Shown here one piece after another: positions 20,667 to 28,926 of a stretch of DNA of 64,000 nucleotides. The position numbers and the translations under genes were made by a program. The stretch's first letter is position 1, and each line of letters starts with the position of its first letter. The notes beneath the pieces were generated by a model. That model was given only the letters and a program-made list of their open reading frames with translations. It did not search any database and was not told the origin of the DNA. The DNA is from Luteibacter yeojuensis (lineage in GTDB: Bacteria > Pseudomonadota > Gammaproteobacteria > Xanthomonadales > Rhodanobacteraceae), in assembly GCF_000964085.1 (NCBI RefSeq), contig NZ_JZRB01000010.1:1-64000 (forward strand), in the 5' to 3' direction.

Positions 20667-21920
20667 CTATTCCGCGAACGCGTACACATGGTCGGCCCAA
20701 TCGGTGGCGTCGACATAGAGTGCCGCCATCTGCTGCATGTGCTGCTCGTCCTGCGCCGCGCCGCCTTCCACTTCGCCCTGTTCCCAGTGGCGGATCTGGT
20801 CGAGGATCGGCGCGAACGGGCCCGTGCCTTCGAGCAGGGCTTCGCGGATCTCGATGGCGAGCGGCAGGTGCTCGAGCACATAGGCCATCGAGACGTTCAT
20901 CAGCGCGTCCAGCAGCGAGAACAGGCCGGCGGTGAAGGCCATTTCCTGCAGGTCGGGCTTGATCGAGCGTGCGAGCTTCTCGCACATGTTCGCGCGGATG
21001 AGCGCCTGGCGGAGCAGCTCGGGTGGCCGTTCGTCCATGCCCGACACGGCCATGGTGAAGATCCAGTTGCGCATGCGGTTGACGCCGAAGAACACCGCGG
21101 CCTGCTCCACCGATTTCAGCTGGCGGGGCAGGGCGAAGTACGCGGAGTTGACGCAGCCCAGCAGCTTGTAGCTGAGGATGGCGTCGTCGCGGATGATCTT
21201 GCCCAGTTCCACCGGGCCGTTATCCGGATCCTGCAGCGCGCCGACGAGGCGCAGCACGCCCAGCTTGCTTGGCGTGAGGCGGGGCATGTCCACGCGCTCG
21301 GGGCGCAGCAGGTACTTGCCCTGGAAGCCGTCCACGTCCTGGTCGGCGTAGTCGGCGAATGTTTCGTGGGTGTCGATGCCGGTGACGATGACCTTGACGC
21401 CGAAGGCGTGCACGTAATCCATGTGCGCCCGCGCGGCCACCGGGTGGCGGTGGTCCACCGCCACCTTGGCGAACTGCACGATGCGCAGCAGCGCGTCGAC
21501 GCCGGCACGATGGGCCGGGTCGGCGGGCAGGTTGAAGTCTTCGAGCATCAGCAGGCAGCCGTGGCCCTTCAGCTCGCGCAGCTTGCCCAGCAGCTCGTCG
21601 TCGTTGCCGATGTCGGCGCTGATGCTGGCACCCAGGCGCGCGTTGTGGCGCAGGATGCCCGCGTGCTCGAGCACCAGGTCGCGCGTCATGTGCAGGAACG
21701 CGCGGTTGTCGCGGACGAGGCGCTTGAGGCTGCCGTCGGCGATGGCGCTGAGCGTGGCCTGCGTGTGCGCCGTGGCGGCGGCATCGGCGTCGGTGCCGGC
21801 CGGCCGCGGGAAGAGGAGCTCGTAGGCGAACAGTGCCTGCCTGCGGTCAAGGATGGGGACGCGGACGATGGGAAGGAAACCGTCGTCGTTCACCGCTGCC
21901 GCCTGGGGATTCACTGCCAT
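20667..21920 (-). CDS. EAL-HDOD signalling protein (YuxH-like)
   Basis: A 417-residue cytoplasmic protein. Residues 1-205 form a degenerate EAL domain. It opens with VRVPILDRRQALFAYELLFP instead of the EAL catalytic signature, and metal-binding residues are missing, so phosphodiesterase activity is unlikely. Residues 210-400 are HDOD (LTPSKLGVLRLVGALQDP, the ILSYKLLGCVNSAYF motif and LKSVEQAAVFFGVNRMRNW). HDOD proteins are regulatory scaffolds, often linked to c-di-GMP and motility. It lies 45 bp after flgN on the same strand with AAGAAGG before the ATG, so it is probably expressed with flgMN. Confidence 0.88.
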   Translation of the reverse strand: MAVNPQAAAVNDDGFLPIVRVPILDRRQALFAYELLFPRPAGTDADAAATAHTQATLSAIADGSLKRLVRDNRAFLHMTRDLVLEHAGILRHNARLGASISADIGNDDELLGKLRELKGHGCLLMLEDFNLPADPAHRAGVDALLRIVQFAKVAVDHRHPVAARAHMDYVHAFGVKVIVTGIDTHETFADYADQDVDGFQGKYLLRPERVDMPRLTPSKLGVLRLVGALQDPDNGPVELGKIIRDDAILSYKLLGCVNSAYFALPRQLKSVEQAAVFFGVNRMRNWIFTMAVSGMDERPPELLRQALIRANMCEKLARSIKPDLQEMAFTAGLFSLLDALMNVSMAYVLEHLPLAIEIREALLEGTGPFAPILDQIRHWEQGEVEGGAAQDEQHMQQMAALYVDATDWADHVYAFAE

Positions 21921-21965
21921 TGCCTTCTTCTTGAGCCAAACGGTGGGCGGGATGTGTTGCGTGGA

Positions 21966-22412
21966 TCAGGCCTGCGCGAGTGTCCCTGAGCGCAGCCGGA
22001 CCTGGGTGGTGCCCCTTGGCCCGTAGGTGGCGGCGGTGCCACCCGTGGAATCGCCCGATATCAGCGCCAGCGCCTGGCGGACATGCCCGATGCGCTGGCT
22101 GACGATGCGTCCGTTCGTTTCATTGATGAGCCGGCACTCGCGGATGCGCTCGAACGTATGCGCCCAGCGGGCGTCGTTCGCGCTGTCGATGCCGCCAGCC
22201 TGGCTCAGCTGGCGGCGCTCGGTGTCGAGCCGGTCGATGCGGTCGAGCAGGTGGCCCTTGCTGCGCGTGGCGTTCTGCAGGGCATCGCTGTTGGCCTGGT
22301 CGAGCGCCATGCGCTCTTCGACCAGGCACGCGTGCAGCGCGTCGACCTCGCGGGCGAGGTCGCCCATCACGGCGCTGAGCGCGGTGTCGAAGTCGCGGCT
22401 GCCAGCGTTCAC
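21966..22412 (-). CDS. flgN: FlgN-family flagellar export chaperone
   Basis: A 148-residue mostly helical protein. FlgN holds FlgK and FlgL unfolded and delivers them to the export gate. It is recognised from its helix-rich pattern (LAREVDALHACLVEERMALDQ, then SKGHLLDRIDRLDTERRQL) and from its position directly after flgM with a 4-bp overlap. Sequence conservation in this family is weak, so synteny carries much of the weight. Its likely clients, flgK and flgL, are at 33337-36407. Confidence 0.85.
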   Translation of the reverse strand: MNAGSRDFDTALSAVMGDLAREVDALHACLVEERMALDQANSDALQNATRSKGHLLDRIDRLDTERRQLSQAGGIDSANDARWAHTFERIRECRLINETNGRIVSQRIGHVRQALALISGDSTGGTAATYGPRGTTQVRLRSGTLAQA

Positions 22413-22714
22413 GCGTTGCCACCCATCTGGGCTTCCATGGCCAGGAACTTGCTGGCGATGGCCTGGGCGTCGGGCTTGTAGCTGCCGTCGGCGATCTTGG
22501 CGCGGAGTTCCTCCACGCGCTTGCTGTCGATGCCATCCGCGCGGCTGGCCGCGTCCAGGGCCTTGGCGGAATCGGTGAGCTTCACGCTGTCGTCGGTCGG
22601 GCGCACGGACGCGGCGCCATCGGCCTTGGCGGAAGCGCCCGCGGCCTGGCTTTGCGTACGCAGCTGCACCGGCGGCTGCTGGGGCTGGATGCCCGGTTTA
22701 ATCGGGGTCGTCAT
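22409..22714 (-). CDS. flgM: anti-sigma-28 factor FlgM
   Basis: A 101-residue protein. FlgM binds FliA until the hook is complete and is then exported. The unstructured N terminus (MTTPIKPGIQPQQ) and the C-terminal sigma-binding helices (SVKLTDSAKALDAA, SKRVEELRAKIADGSY and QAIASKFLAME) are clear. The ATG at 22714 has GAGGGA before it; an upstream in-frame start would extend through the leader. A sigma-28 promoter lies 37 bp upstream, so FlgM is made under the factor it inhibits, a negative loop. Confidence 0.93.
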   Translation of the reverse strand: MTTPIKPGIQPQQPPVQLRTQSQAAGASAKADGAASVRPTDDSVKLTDSAKALDAASRADGIDSKRVEELRAKIADGSYKPDAQAIASKFLAMEAQMGGNA

Positions 22715-22750
22715 GGGTGTATCCCTCGGAGCTTGTGTCCTTCGAGACCT

Positions 22751-22777
22751 GTATCGGCCCTCGGGACGCAAACTTTA
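22751..22777 (-). promoter_or_regulatory. sigma-28 promoter of flgMN
   Basis: On the minus strand TAAAGTTT, an 11-bp gap and GCCGATAC match the FliA consensus (TAAA-N15-GCCGATAA) in 11 of 12 core positions. It sits between the flgA stop and flgM, so flgM has its own start site. Confidence 0.88.
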
Positions 22778-22819
22778 ACTGGCGCTATCCGGCGAAATGT
22801 GACCGGATTCGTACTTTGT

Positions 22820-23518
22820 TCATGGCAGGACGGCGACAGCCCCCGGCCCGCTGACGACCGCGTCGAGGATCTTCCCTGACGACGCATTGCGGACCTTGAC
22901 CCTGGCACCGGCATCGCCGGCACCCATCGCCACGCCATCGGCGCGGATGACCACGCCGTCCACGCTGGCTTCCATGCTGACCGCATCGCCTACCCGCACG
23001 GCCTGGCGGCCCGCGAGCATGCCCGGCGTCAGCACGGTGCCGGCATTGAGGGGGCGCGCCAGGGCGCGCCCGTCGATCTGGTCCAGCCCGGCCACGTAGC
23101 CGTAGGCCAGGCTGGCGACATCGCGTTCCTCGGCGCGGACATCGCCCGCGCCCAGGCCGTCGCCGCGCGCCAGCGGGCGCGTGGTGACCAGGACGTTGGT
23201 GAACATCTGCACCCGCACCGGCACGCGGGCCGTCCAGCCGCCCGGTACGGGGCAATGGACGACGACGCTGACCCTTGCCCCCAGGGGCCGGTTGCCCGGC
23301 AGGGAAACATCGAGCGGGGCGCCGCAATCGGCCAGCCGCAGGCGGCTGTCGAGTGGGTCGGCCTCGGCCACCATGCGGGCGCCGGGCAAGGTGCGGTTCT
23401 GTTGCAGCCACGCCACGGCGGATGACCGGATGGCCTCCAGCGACTGCCCGGCGGCCGCGGCAAGCGGGCAGCAGAGCAGGCCGGCCACGACGGCACCCCG
23501 GGCGAGGCGGTGGATCAT
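22820..23518 (-). CDS. flgA: flagellar P-ring assembly chaperone FlgA
   Basis: A 232-residue periplasmic protein with signal peptide ([15 protein letters not shown]). FlgA assists FlgI ring formation around the rod. The C-terminal SAF/FlgA region is clear: [46 protein letters not shown], then [17 protein letters not shown]. Two cysteines (ADCGAPL, VVHCPVP) could form the family disulfide. The start overlaps the stop of the chemoreceptor gene (ATGA), so the pair is co-translated. Its client flgI is at 31208. Confidence 0.94.
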   Translation of the reverse strand: MIHRLARGAVVAGLLCCPLAAAAGQSLEAIRSSAVAWLQQNRTLPGARMVAEADPLDSRLRLADCGAPLDVSLPGNRPLGARVSVVVHCPVPGGWTARVPVRVQMFTNVLVTTRPLARGDGLGAGDVRAEERDVASLAYGYVAGLDQIDGRALARPLNAGTVLTPGMLAGRQAVRVGDAVSMEASVDGVVIRADGVAMGAGDAGARVKVRNASSGKILDAVVSGPGAVAVLP

Positions 23519-24828
23519 GCCGCGCGCACCGCCAGGGCGGCGGAGAGGCCCTGGACGATCGCGTCGAGTTCCTTCAGCAGGCCAGCCACCATGTGGCTGG
23601 CATCCGCGTGGCGGCCCTCGCCCAGCACGATGGCGTACTGCGACGCCTGCGCGCCGAAGCGTTCGGCGGCGGCATGCACGGCGTCGGCCGAGCCATCGGC
23701 CCGTCGCACCCGCAGCTGCTCGATGCAACGCAGTAGCGGGGTGGTGTCGAGCCAGCGGCGGTCGAGGCCGGCCGGGTCGCGCGAAGCCAGCTCCACCGCG
23801 AAGCGCAGGCCCTGGCAGGCCTCGCGGATCATCTGGCTGAGCGTGGCGGCGTCGAGTGAACCTTCGGTTTCGAGCTTGGCGAGACCCAGGCGGTGCGCGA
23901 GCACGGTGGCACGCGCCGCCGCATCGGCCTGGCGGCGGGTTTCCTGCGCCACGCGGGCCAGGGTGGCCTGGCCCGACTGCACGGTGGCCACGCGGCCCTG
24001 CAGCGCGCCAAGGCCCTGGCGGGCGGCATCGAGGCTGCCACGCGCACCGCGCACCACGTCGTCGATGCGGCCCATGGCGGCCTGCATGCCCGCCACGCCG
24101 GACTGAGTCATGTCGATGCGGCGCAGGCTGCCCTGCACGGCGTCGTCGAGCTGGTGCGAGAACTCGCCCACCGCGTGGGTCACCTGGTCGATCTCGGCCG
24201 TGGCCTGGGTGGTCTTCTCAGCGAGCTGCTTCACTTCGTCGGCCACCACGGCGAAGCCGCGGCCGGCTTCGCCGGCGCGGGCCGCTTCGATGGCGGCGTT
24301 GAGCGCCACGAGGTTGGTCTGGTGGGCGATATCCTGCACCGCCGCGGTGAGCTTGCGGATGGCGGTGAAGTAGTCGGAAAACTGGGCGTGGTTGCGGCTC
24401 ATGCCGGCCAGCGCGGTGCGCAGCAGGCGGAGCTGGCCATCGAGGTCGCCGGCGGTGGCGACACCTTCGCTGCCCACGCTACCCATGGAGGCCACGCCCG
24501 CATGGGCCTGCTCCACTGCCGTCGAAATTCCGGCGCTCGCTTCCGTCAAACGGCTGGCGGCGTCACGCCCGGCATCGACCGACGCGCCCAGTTCCTGCAG
24601 CGTAACGCCAAGGGCCTGGGCGTTGGTCAGCGCCATGCCCTGCTGCTCGATGGCCTGGATGGTGGTAGCGGCCGCCGTGCGCGGTTCGGCCTTCGGCGGC
24701 GTAAGCAGCGCGCCCAGCGCGCTGGCGGCCGCCGGGTACTGCGCCGACAGGGCGCGGACGCGCGCGGCGTCGCCCGAGGCGGCGGCGTGGGCGAGGAGGC
24801 GGACGTGCTGGCTCCAGAGCAGGGTCAT
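23515..24828 (-). CDS. soluble methyl-accepting chemotaxis protein
   Basis: A 437-residue receptor with no hydrophobic segment, hence cytoplasmic. The signalling hairpin is intact ([20 protein letters not shown] then [20 protein letters not shown]), flanked by methylation-helix-like coiled coils. The N-terminal 90 residues and C-terminal 130 residues are Ala-rich helices without PAS, GAF or CZB signatures, so the sensed cue is unknown. It is transcribed with flgA (4-bp overlap) from a sigma-28-type promoter. A chemoreceptor in front of flgA is an addition to the usual cheV/flgA/flgM arrangement. Confidence 0.9.
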   Translation of the reverse strand: MTLLWSQHVRLLAHAAASGDAARVRALSAQYPAAASALGALLTPPKAEPRTAAATTIQAIEQQGMALTNAQALGVTLQELGASVDAGRDAASRLTEASAGISTAVEQAHAGVASMGSVGSEGVATAGDLDGQLRLLRTALAGMSRNHAQFSDYFTAIRKLTAAVQDIAHQTNLVALNAAIEAARAGEAGRGFAVVADEVKQLAEKTTQATAEIDQVTHAVGEFSHQLDDAVQGSLRRIDMTQSGVAGMQAAMGRIDDVVRGARGSLDAARQGLGALQGRVATVQSGQATLARVAQETRRQADAAARATVLAHRLGLAKLETEGSLDAATLSQMIREACQGLRFAVELASRDPAGLDRRWLDTTPLLRCIEQLRVRRADGSADAVHAAAERFGAQASQYAIVLGEGRHADASHMVAGLLKELDAIVQGLSAALAVRAA

Positions 24829-24864
24829 GTCGTGCTTACGCTCGTTAGATAGGGTCGCCCCACT

Positions 24865-24891
24865 TCATCGGTCGGGGGCTTCGGGACTTGA
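24865..24891 (-). promoter_or_regulatory. sigma-28-type promoter of the chemoreceptor-flgA operon
   Basis: On the minus strand TCAAGTCC, an 11-bp gap and ACCGATGA keep the FliA spacing with two mismatches in the -10 element. It lies 36 bp upstream of the receptor ATG. It faces away from the cheV promoter, with a REP pair between them. Confidence 0.7.
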
Positions 24892-24929
24892 GTTAAGCAA
24901 AGCCCGTGCCATGAGTGGGGCCGACACCC

Positions 24930-24995
24930 TGTGGGAGCGCGCTTGCGCGCGATGTACTTGCCGAAGGCCCCATCGCGCGCAAGCGCGCTCCCACA
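24930..24995. repeat. REP palindromic pair between two divergent sigma-28 promoters
   Basis: Inverted arms starting GTGGGAGCGCGCTTGCGC flank a short spacer. It is the same family as at 10, 2438 and 51262. It separates the minus-strand chemoreceptor promoter from the plus-strand cheV promoter. In-frame reading of this repeat falsely extends cheV upstream. Confidence 0.88.
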
Positions 24996-25014
24996 AATGA
25001 GGGGCGCCGATGGG

Positions 25015-25041
25015 TCAAGGAAACGGACAAGGCGTCGATAA
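25015..25041 (+). promoter_or_regulatory. sigma-28 promoter of cheV
   Basis: TCAA, a 15-bp gap and GTCGATAA match the FliA consensus in both elements with exact spacing. The transcript would start near 25048, about 29 bp before the cheV ATG, and this supports that start over a longer frame. Confidence 0.85.
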
Positions 25042-25076
25042 CCCGGGAACACCTTTACCTATGCAGCCAACGCACC

Positions 25077-25994
25077 ATGGCCCGTCCGCTCCTCGATACC
25101 GTGGAAACCTTCACCCGCCTGGCGGGCCATAACCGCGTGGCCATGCTGCTGTTCCGGCTGGGCGACAGGCAGGCGTTCGGCATCAACGTGTTCAAGGTTC
25201 GCGAGGTGCTGCGCCGCCCGCGGCTCGAGCGCATGCCCAGCATGCATGAGCTGGTGGCCGGCAGCTTCGATTACCGCGGCCAGACCATCCCCGTGATCGA
25301 CCTCGCCGCCGCCATGGGCTACCCGCCGCTGGCCGCGGCGGAGGGCGCCCACCTCATCGTCACCGAGTTCAGCCGCTCCGTGCAGGGTTTCCTCGTCTCC
25401 GACGTCGATCGCATCGTGCACGTCGACGGCGGCCAGATGGCCGCCCCGCCGCCGGCGCTGGGCTATGGCGCCCGCGTTAACGCGGTGACCCGCCTCGACG
25501 GCGACCTGATGGCGGTGGTGGACGTGGAGCAGGTGCTCGCCGCCGTAAACCCGCAGCAGGTGGAGCTCTCCGACAAGCTGCAGCAGGCCGCCCATGTGCA
25601 GCATGCCGGCACCCGCCGTGTGCTGGTGGTGGACGATTCGCTGGTGGCCCGCACCCAGCTGGCCGACCTGTTCCGCAAGCTCGACCTGGAATGCGTGGTG
25701 GCAAAGGACGGCATGGAGGGCCTGGACATGCTCCGTCGCCTGGCCACCGGCCCGGCCGACGATCGCGTGAACCTGGTGGTGTCCGACATCGAAATGCCCT
25801 CGATGGATGGTTACGCGCTCACCCGCGCCATCCGCGAGGATGCCGCCCTGCGCAAGCTGCCGGTGCTGCTGCACAGCTCGCTCAGCGGCGTGTTCAACGA
25901 GGCCATGGTGGCCCGCGTGGGCGCCGACCGCTTCATCGCCAAGTTCCAGCCCGAAGTGCTGGCCACGGCCGTGCTGGAGCTGCTCCCGGCCTGA
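25077..25994 (+). CDS. cheV: chemotaxis coupling protein CheV
   Basis: A 305-residue fusion of a CheW domain (residues 1-160; NVFKVREVLRRPRLERMP and FDYRGQTIPVIDLAAAMG) and a receiver domain. The receiver motifs are VLVVDDSLVARTQL, phosphoacceptor Asp in VVSDIEMPSMDG, and Lys in RFIAKFQPE. CheV couples receptors to CheA and may act as an adaptation or phosphate-sink element. The ATG at 25077 fits the domain boundary and the sigma-28 promoter; the open frame continues upstream only through REP sequence. It precedes flgB, as in pseudomonads and xanthomonads. Confidence 0.95.
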   Translation: MARPLLDTVETFTRLAGHNRVAMLLFRLGDRQAFGINVFKVREVLRRPRLERMPSMHELVAGSFDYRGQTIPVIDLAAAMGYPPLAAAEGAHLIVTEFSRSVQGFLVSDVDRIVHVDGGQMAAPPPALGYGARVNAVTRLDGDLMAVVDVEQVLAAVNPQQVELSDKLQQAAHVQHAGTRRVLVVDDSLVARTQLADLFRKLDLECVVAKDGMEGLDMLRRLATGPADDRVNLVVSDIEMPSMDGYALTRAIREDAALRKLPVLLHSSLSGVFNEAMVARVGADRFIAKFQPEVLATAVLELLPA

Positions 25995-26084
25995 CGCCCC
26001 GCGACGGCCCTACGTCGCCCCGGCGCCGTCCGGTGGCGTCGGAAAACCGGCGCCCCGCAACAGGTCGCCGCTCAGAAACCCCGC

Positions 26085-26106
26085 AAACGGCGCCACGGCG
26101 CCGTTT
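26085..26106 (+). terminator. hairpin between cheV and the flgB promoter
   Basis: AAACGGCGCC and GGCGCCGTTT are exact inverted 10-bp arms with a 2-nt loop. Only three T residues end the right arm, so it is a weak intrinsic terminator for cheV or, alternatively, a protein-binding palindrome 20 bp upstream of the flgB -24/-12 element. Confidence 0.5.
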
Positions 26107-26125
26107 CGCGTTCCGGGGCAGGGCG

Positions 26126-26141
26126 TGGCACGCCTCTTGCT
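26126..26141 (+). promoter_or_regulatory. sigma-54 promoter of the flgB operon
   Basis: TGGCAC-GCCTC-TTGCT is a full match to the -24/-12 consensus (TGGCAC-N5-TTGCW). It lies 38 bp upstream of flgB and should drive flgBCDE and beyond with FleQ as activator. Confidence 0.92.
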
Positions 26142-26179
26142 GATCCCCACGGGCCAGAAACCCACGGGGGCCCAAGCCC

Positions 26180-26599
26180 ATGATCGACAAACCGGATCCG
26201 CTGCTCGGCATGCACCCACAGGCGCTGAACCTGTGGCAGCGCCGTGCGGAAGTCATTTCGTCGAACCTCGCCAACGCCGATACCCCGGGCTTCCTCGCCC
26301 GCGATGTCGACTTCCGCAAGGCCCTCATGGCCGCCACCGGCGCCCAGGACGGCAACCAGCTGGCCATGGCCGCCACCGAATCCGGCCACATCGGCGGCAA
26401 CCCGGCCTTTGCCGGCGCCGATGCCAACCAGCTTGCCTACCGCGTCGCCACGCAGCCGTCCATGGACGGCAACACCGTGGATACCCAGGTCGAGCAGGCC
26501 CAGTTCGCCGGCAACGCCATCCATTACCAGGCGTCGCTGAGCTTCATCACCGCGCAAATCAAGATGATGCGCACCGCCATCACCGGAGGCAGCTCATGA
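26180..26599 (+). CDS. flgB: flagellar proximal rod protein FlgB
   Basis: A 139-residue rod subunit. The N-terminal rod motif (LNLWQRRAEVISSNLANADTPGF) and the C-terminal helix (SLSFITAQIKMMRTAI) are those of FlgB. It sits in the periplasm joining the MS ring to the rod. It is the first gene after a sigma-54 promoter and overlaps flgC by 4 bp. Confidence 0.95.
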   Translation: MIDKPDPLLGMHPQALNLWQRRAEVISSNLANADTPGFLARDVDFRKALMAATGAQDGNQLAMAATESGHIGGNPAFAGADANQLAYRVATQPSMDGNTVDTQVEQAQFAGNAIHYQASLSFITAQIKMMRTAITGGSS

Positions 26600-27009
26600 G
26601 CCTGCTGAAGATCTTCGACGTCGCCGGCTCGGGCATGGCGGCGCAGTCCGCCCGCCTGAACACCACCGCCAGCAACATGGCCAACGCCGACAGCGTGGCC
26701 AGCAGCGAGGCAGGCGCCTACCGCGCCAAACAGCCCATGTTCTCGACCGTCCAGGCCCAGGTGAACGGCCAGATGGAGAACGAGGGCGTGCGCGCCATGG
26801 GCATCACCGAAAGCCAGGCGCCCGTGCAGGCCCGCTACGAGCCCTCCAACCCCATGGCCGACGCCAACGGCAACGTGTGGCAGAGCAACGTCAACCCGGT
26901 CGACGAGCTGGTCAACATGATCTCCGCGTCGCGCTCCTACCAGAACAACGTCGAAGTCATGAACAGCGCCAAGCAGCTCATGCAGAAGACGCTGGACCTC
27001 GGCAAATAA
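26596..27009 (+). CDS. flgC: flagellar proximal rod protein FlgC
   Basis: A 137-residue rod subunit beginning MSLLKIFDVAGSGMAAQSAR, with the rod signature NTTASNMANADS and the C-terminal PVDELVNMISASRSYQNNVEVM coiled helix. The ATG overlaps the flgB stop (ATGAG). A long open frame continues upstream of this ATG but has flgB in another frame, so it is not the start. Confidence 0.95.
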   Translation: MSLLKIFDVAGSGMAAQSARLNTTASNMANADSVASSEAGAYRAKQPMFSTVQAQVNGQMENEGVRAMGITESQAPVQARYEPSNPMADANGNVWQSNVNPVDELVNMISASRSYQNNVEVMNSAKQLMQKTLDLGK

Positions 27010-27020
27010 GGCCCCCTCCC

Positions 27021-27668
27021 ATGGTCGATTCCGTCAGCTCCACCAGCAACACCACTACCACGGGTTCATCGGGCCAGCTGCAGCAGCAGACCCTGAGCCA
27101 GTCCGATTTCCTGAAGCTGATGGTCACCCAGATGACCAACCAGGACCCGACCAAGCCCATGGATTCCACCCAGATGGTGGCCCAGATGGCGCAGTTCTCG
27201 CAGGTCGCGGCCACGCAGGAGCTCCAGTCCTCGTTCGACAGCCTGTCCAAGAACCTCACGGGCGACCAGTTCGTCCGCGCGGCCTCGCTGGTGGGCAAGG
27301 AAGTGCTCGTGCCGTCGTCGGCCGGCCAGCTGACCAGCGGCGAGCTCGATGGCGCCGTCAACGTCGGCACCTCGGGCACGTACGTGAATGTCCAGGTCAA
27401 GGATTCGGCCGGCAACGTGGTCCGCACCATTGGCCTCGGCCAGCCGGATGCGGGCCTCACCAAGTTCACCTGGGATGGCAAAACCGACGACGGCACGCAG
27501 CTGCCCGACGGCGTCTACCAGATTTCCGCCACCTCTGGCACGGACGCGATCGATACGTTCGTGCGCGGCAAGGTGGAAGGCGTCGGTGCCTCGGGCACCG
27601 ACGGTACCTACGTGCAGGTAGCCGGTTACGGCGGTGCCCTGCTCAGCCAGATCGCGCAAATCCTGTAA
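27021..27668 (+). CDS. flgD: flagellar hook capping/scaffold protein FlgD
   Basis: A 215-residue hook cap. The N-terminal secretion region is SQSDFLKLMVTQMTNQDPTK with MDSTQMVAQMAQFSQV, the FlgD hallmark. The C-terminal half has FlgD Ig-like (LTKFTWDGKTDDGTQLPDGVY) and tudor-like segments. The ATG at 27021 is 11 bp after flgC; an earlier in-frame start lies inside flgC and is rejected. Confidence 0.95.
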   Translation: MVDSVSSTSNTTTTGSSGQLQQQTLSQSDFLKLMVTQMTNQDPTKPMDSTQMVAQMAQFSQVAATQELQSSFDSLSKNLTGDQFVRAASLVGKEVLVPSSAGQLTSGELDGAVNVGTSGTYVNVQVKDSAGNVVRTIGLGQPDAGLTKFTWDGKTDDGTQLPDGVYQISATSGTDAIDTFVRGKVEGVGASGTDGTYVQVAGYGGALLSQIAQIL

Positions 27669-27685
27669 TTCCAGAGGACTCCACC

Positions 27686-28912
27686 ATGCCTTTCGATATC
27701 GCCCTCAGCGGCATCAACGCGGCTTCTTCCGACCTGGAAGTGACCGCCAACAACATCGCCAACGTCAACACCGTGGGCTTCAAGGGCTCGCGCGCCGAGT
27801 TCAGCCAGATCTACTCGGTGGCCGGCGAGAACCTCTCCGCCACGGCCGCCGGCAGCGGCGTGCGCCTCACCAACATCGCCCAGCAGTTCGGCGACGGCAA
27901 CATCACCCAGACGGGCAACTCGTACGATTTCGCCATCAGTGGCGCGGGCTTCTTCACGGTCCGCGACGGTGCCGGCTATTCGTATACCCGCGCCGGTAAC
28001 TTCCACCCGGATGCCAACGGCAACATCGTGAACGCCACGGGCGCCACGGTGCAGGTCTACCCGCCGACGGCCTCGGGCGGCTACGACATGTCCACGCTTC
28101 AGGACATGAAGATCATCAATGGCTCCAGCGCGGCCAGGGCCAGCGCCAACGTCGGCCTCACCGCCAACCTGCCGGCCAGCGACACGGCCCCCACGGGTGG
28201 AGCGTTCGACCCGACGAACGACCAGACCTACAACCACATGTCCACGTTCCAGGCCTACGACTCGCTCGGTGCCTCGCACACCGTGAACGTCTATTACGCC
28301 AAGGACGCCACCAACCCGAACACCTGGAACGCCTACATGACCATGGACGGCACCCAGGTGGGTACCGCCCAGCAGGTGGCCTTCAGCTCGGGCGGCTCCA
28401 TCACCACGCCGGCCGGCGGCAAGCTCAATTTCGGCGCCGCGTCGCCGAACCCGGGCGCCAACCCGGTGAACATCACCCTGGACCTGAACAAGGTCACCCA
28501 GTTCGGTGATACCTACGCCACCACGGCGGTGACGAACGACGGCTACGCGGCGGGCAAGTTCTCGAAGATCGACGTGGCGAAGGACGGCACCGTCTCGGCC
28601 ATCTACTCCAACGGCGTGAGCACCCCCATCGGCCAGCTGGCCATCGCCACCTTCGCCAACAACGAAGGCCTGCGCCAGCTGAACGACACCAACTGGGTGC
28701 CGTCGGCCGAGTCGGGCCAGCCCATCCGTGGCGCGGCCAATTCGGGCGACGTGGGCCAGATCCAGTCCGGCTCGCTCGAGGCCTCGAACACCGCCGACCT
28801 GACGGCCCAGCTGGTGAACATGATCAAGGCGCAGCGCAACTACCAGGCGAACGCCCAGGTCATCTCCACCGACGACAAGCTGACCCAGACCATCATCAAC
28901 ATCCGTAACTAA
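27686..28912 (+). CDS. flgE: flagellar hook protein FlgE
   Basis: A 408-residue hook subunit, about the usual length. The N terminus MPFDIALSGINAASSDLEV and the NIANVNTVGFKGSRAEF motif, the central GLTANLPASD segment, and the C-terminal LTAQLVNMIKAQRNYQANAQ helix are all standard. It follows flgD by 17 bp. Confidence 0.95.
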   Translation: MPFDIALSGINAASSDLEVTANNIANVNTVGFKGSRAEFSQIYSVAGENLSATAAGSGVRLTNIAQQFGDGNITQTGNSYDFAISGAGFFTVRDGAGYSYTRAGNFHPDANGNIVNATGATVQVYPPTASGGYDMSTLQDMKIINGSSAARASANVGLTANLPASDTAPTGGAFDPTNDQTYNHMSTFQAYDSLGASHTVNVYYAKDATNPNTWNAYMTMDGTQVGTAQQVAFSSGGSITTPAGGKLNFGAASPNPGANPVNITLDLNKVTQFGDTYATTAVTNDGYAAGKFSKIDVAKDGTVSAIYSNGVSTPIGQLAIATFANNEGLRQLNDTNWVPSAESGQPIRGAANSGDVGQIQSGSLEASNTADLTAQLVNMIKAQRNYQANAQVISTDDKLTQTIINIRN

Positions 28913-28926
28913 GACGGGAAGCCGCC

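Noticed and set aside
24915-25076. Upstream in-frame extension of cheV
   Set aside because: It translates the REP palindrome (CGSALARD-type peptides), precedes the sigma-28 transcript start, and is absent from CheV domain boundaries.
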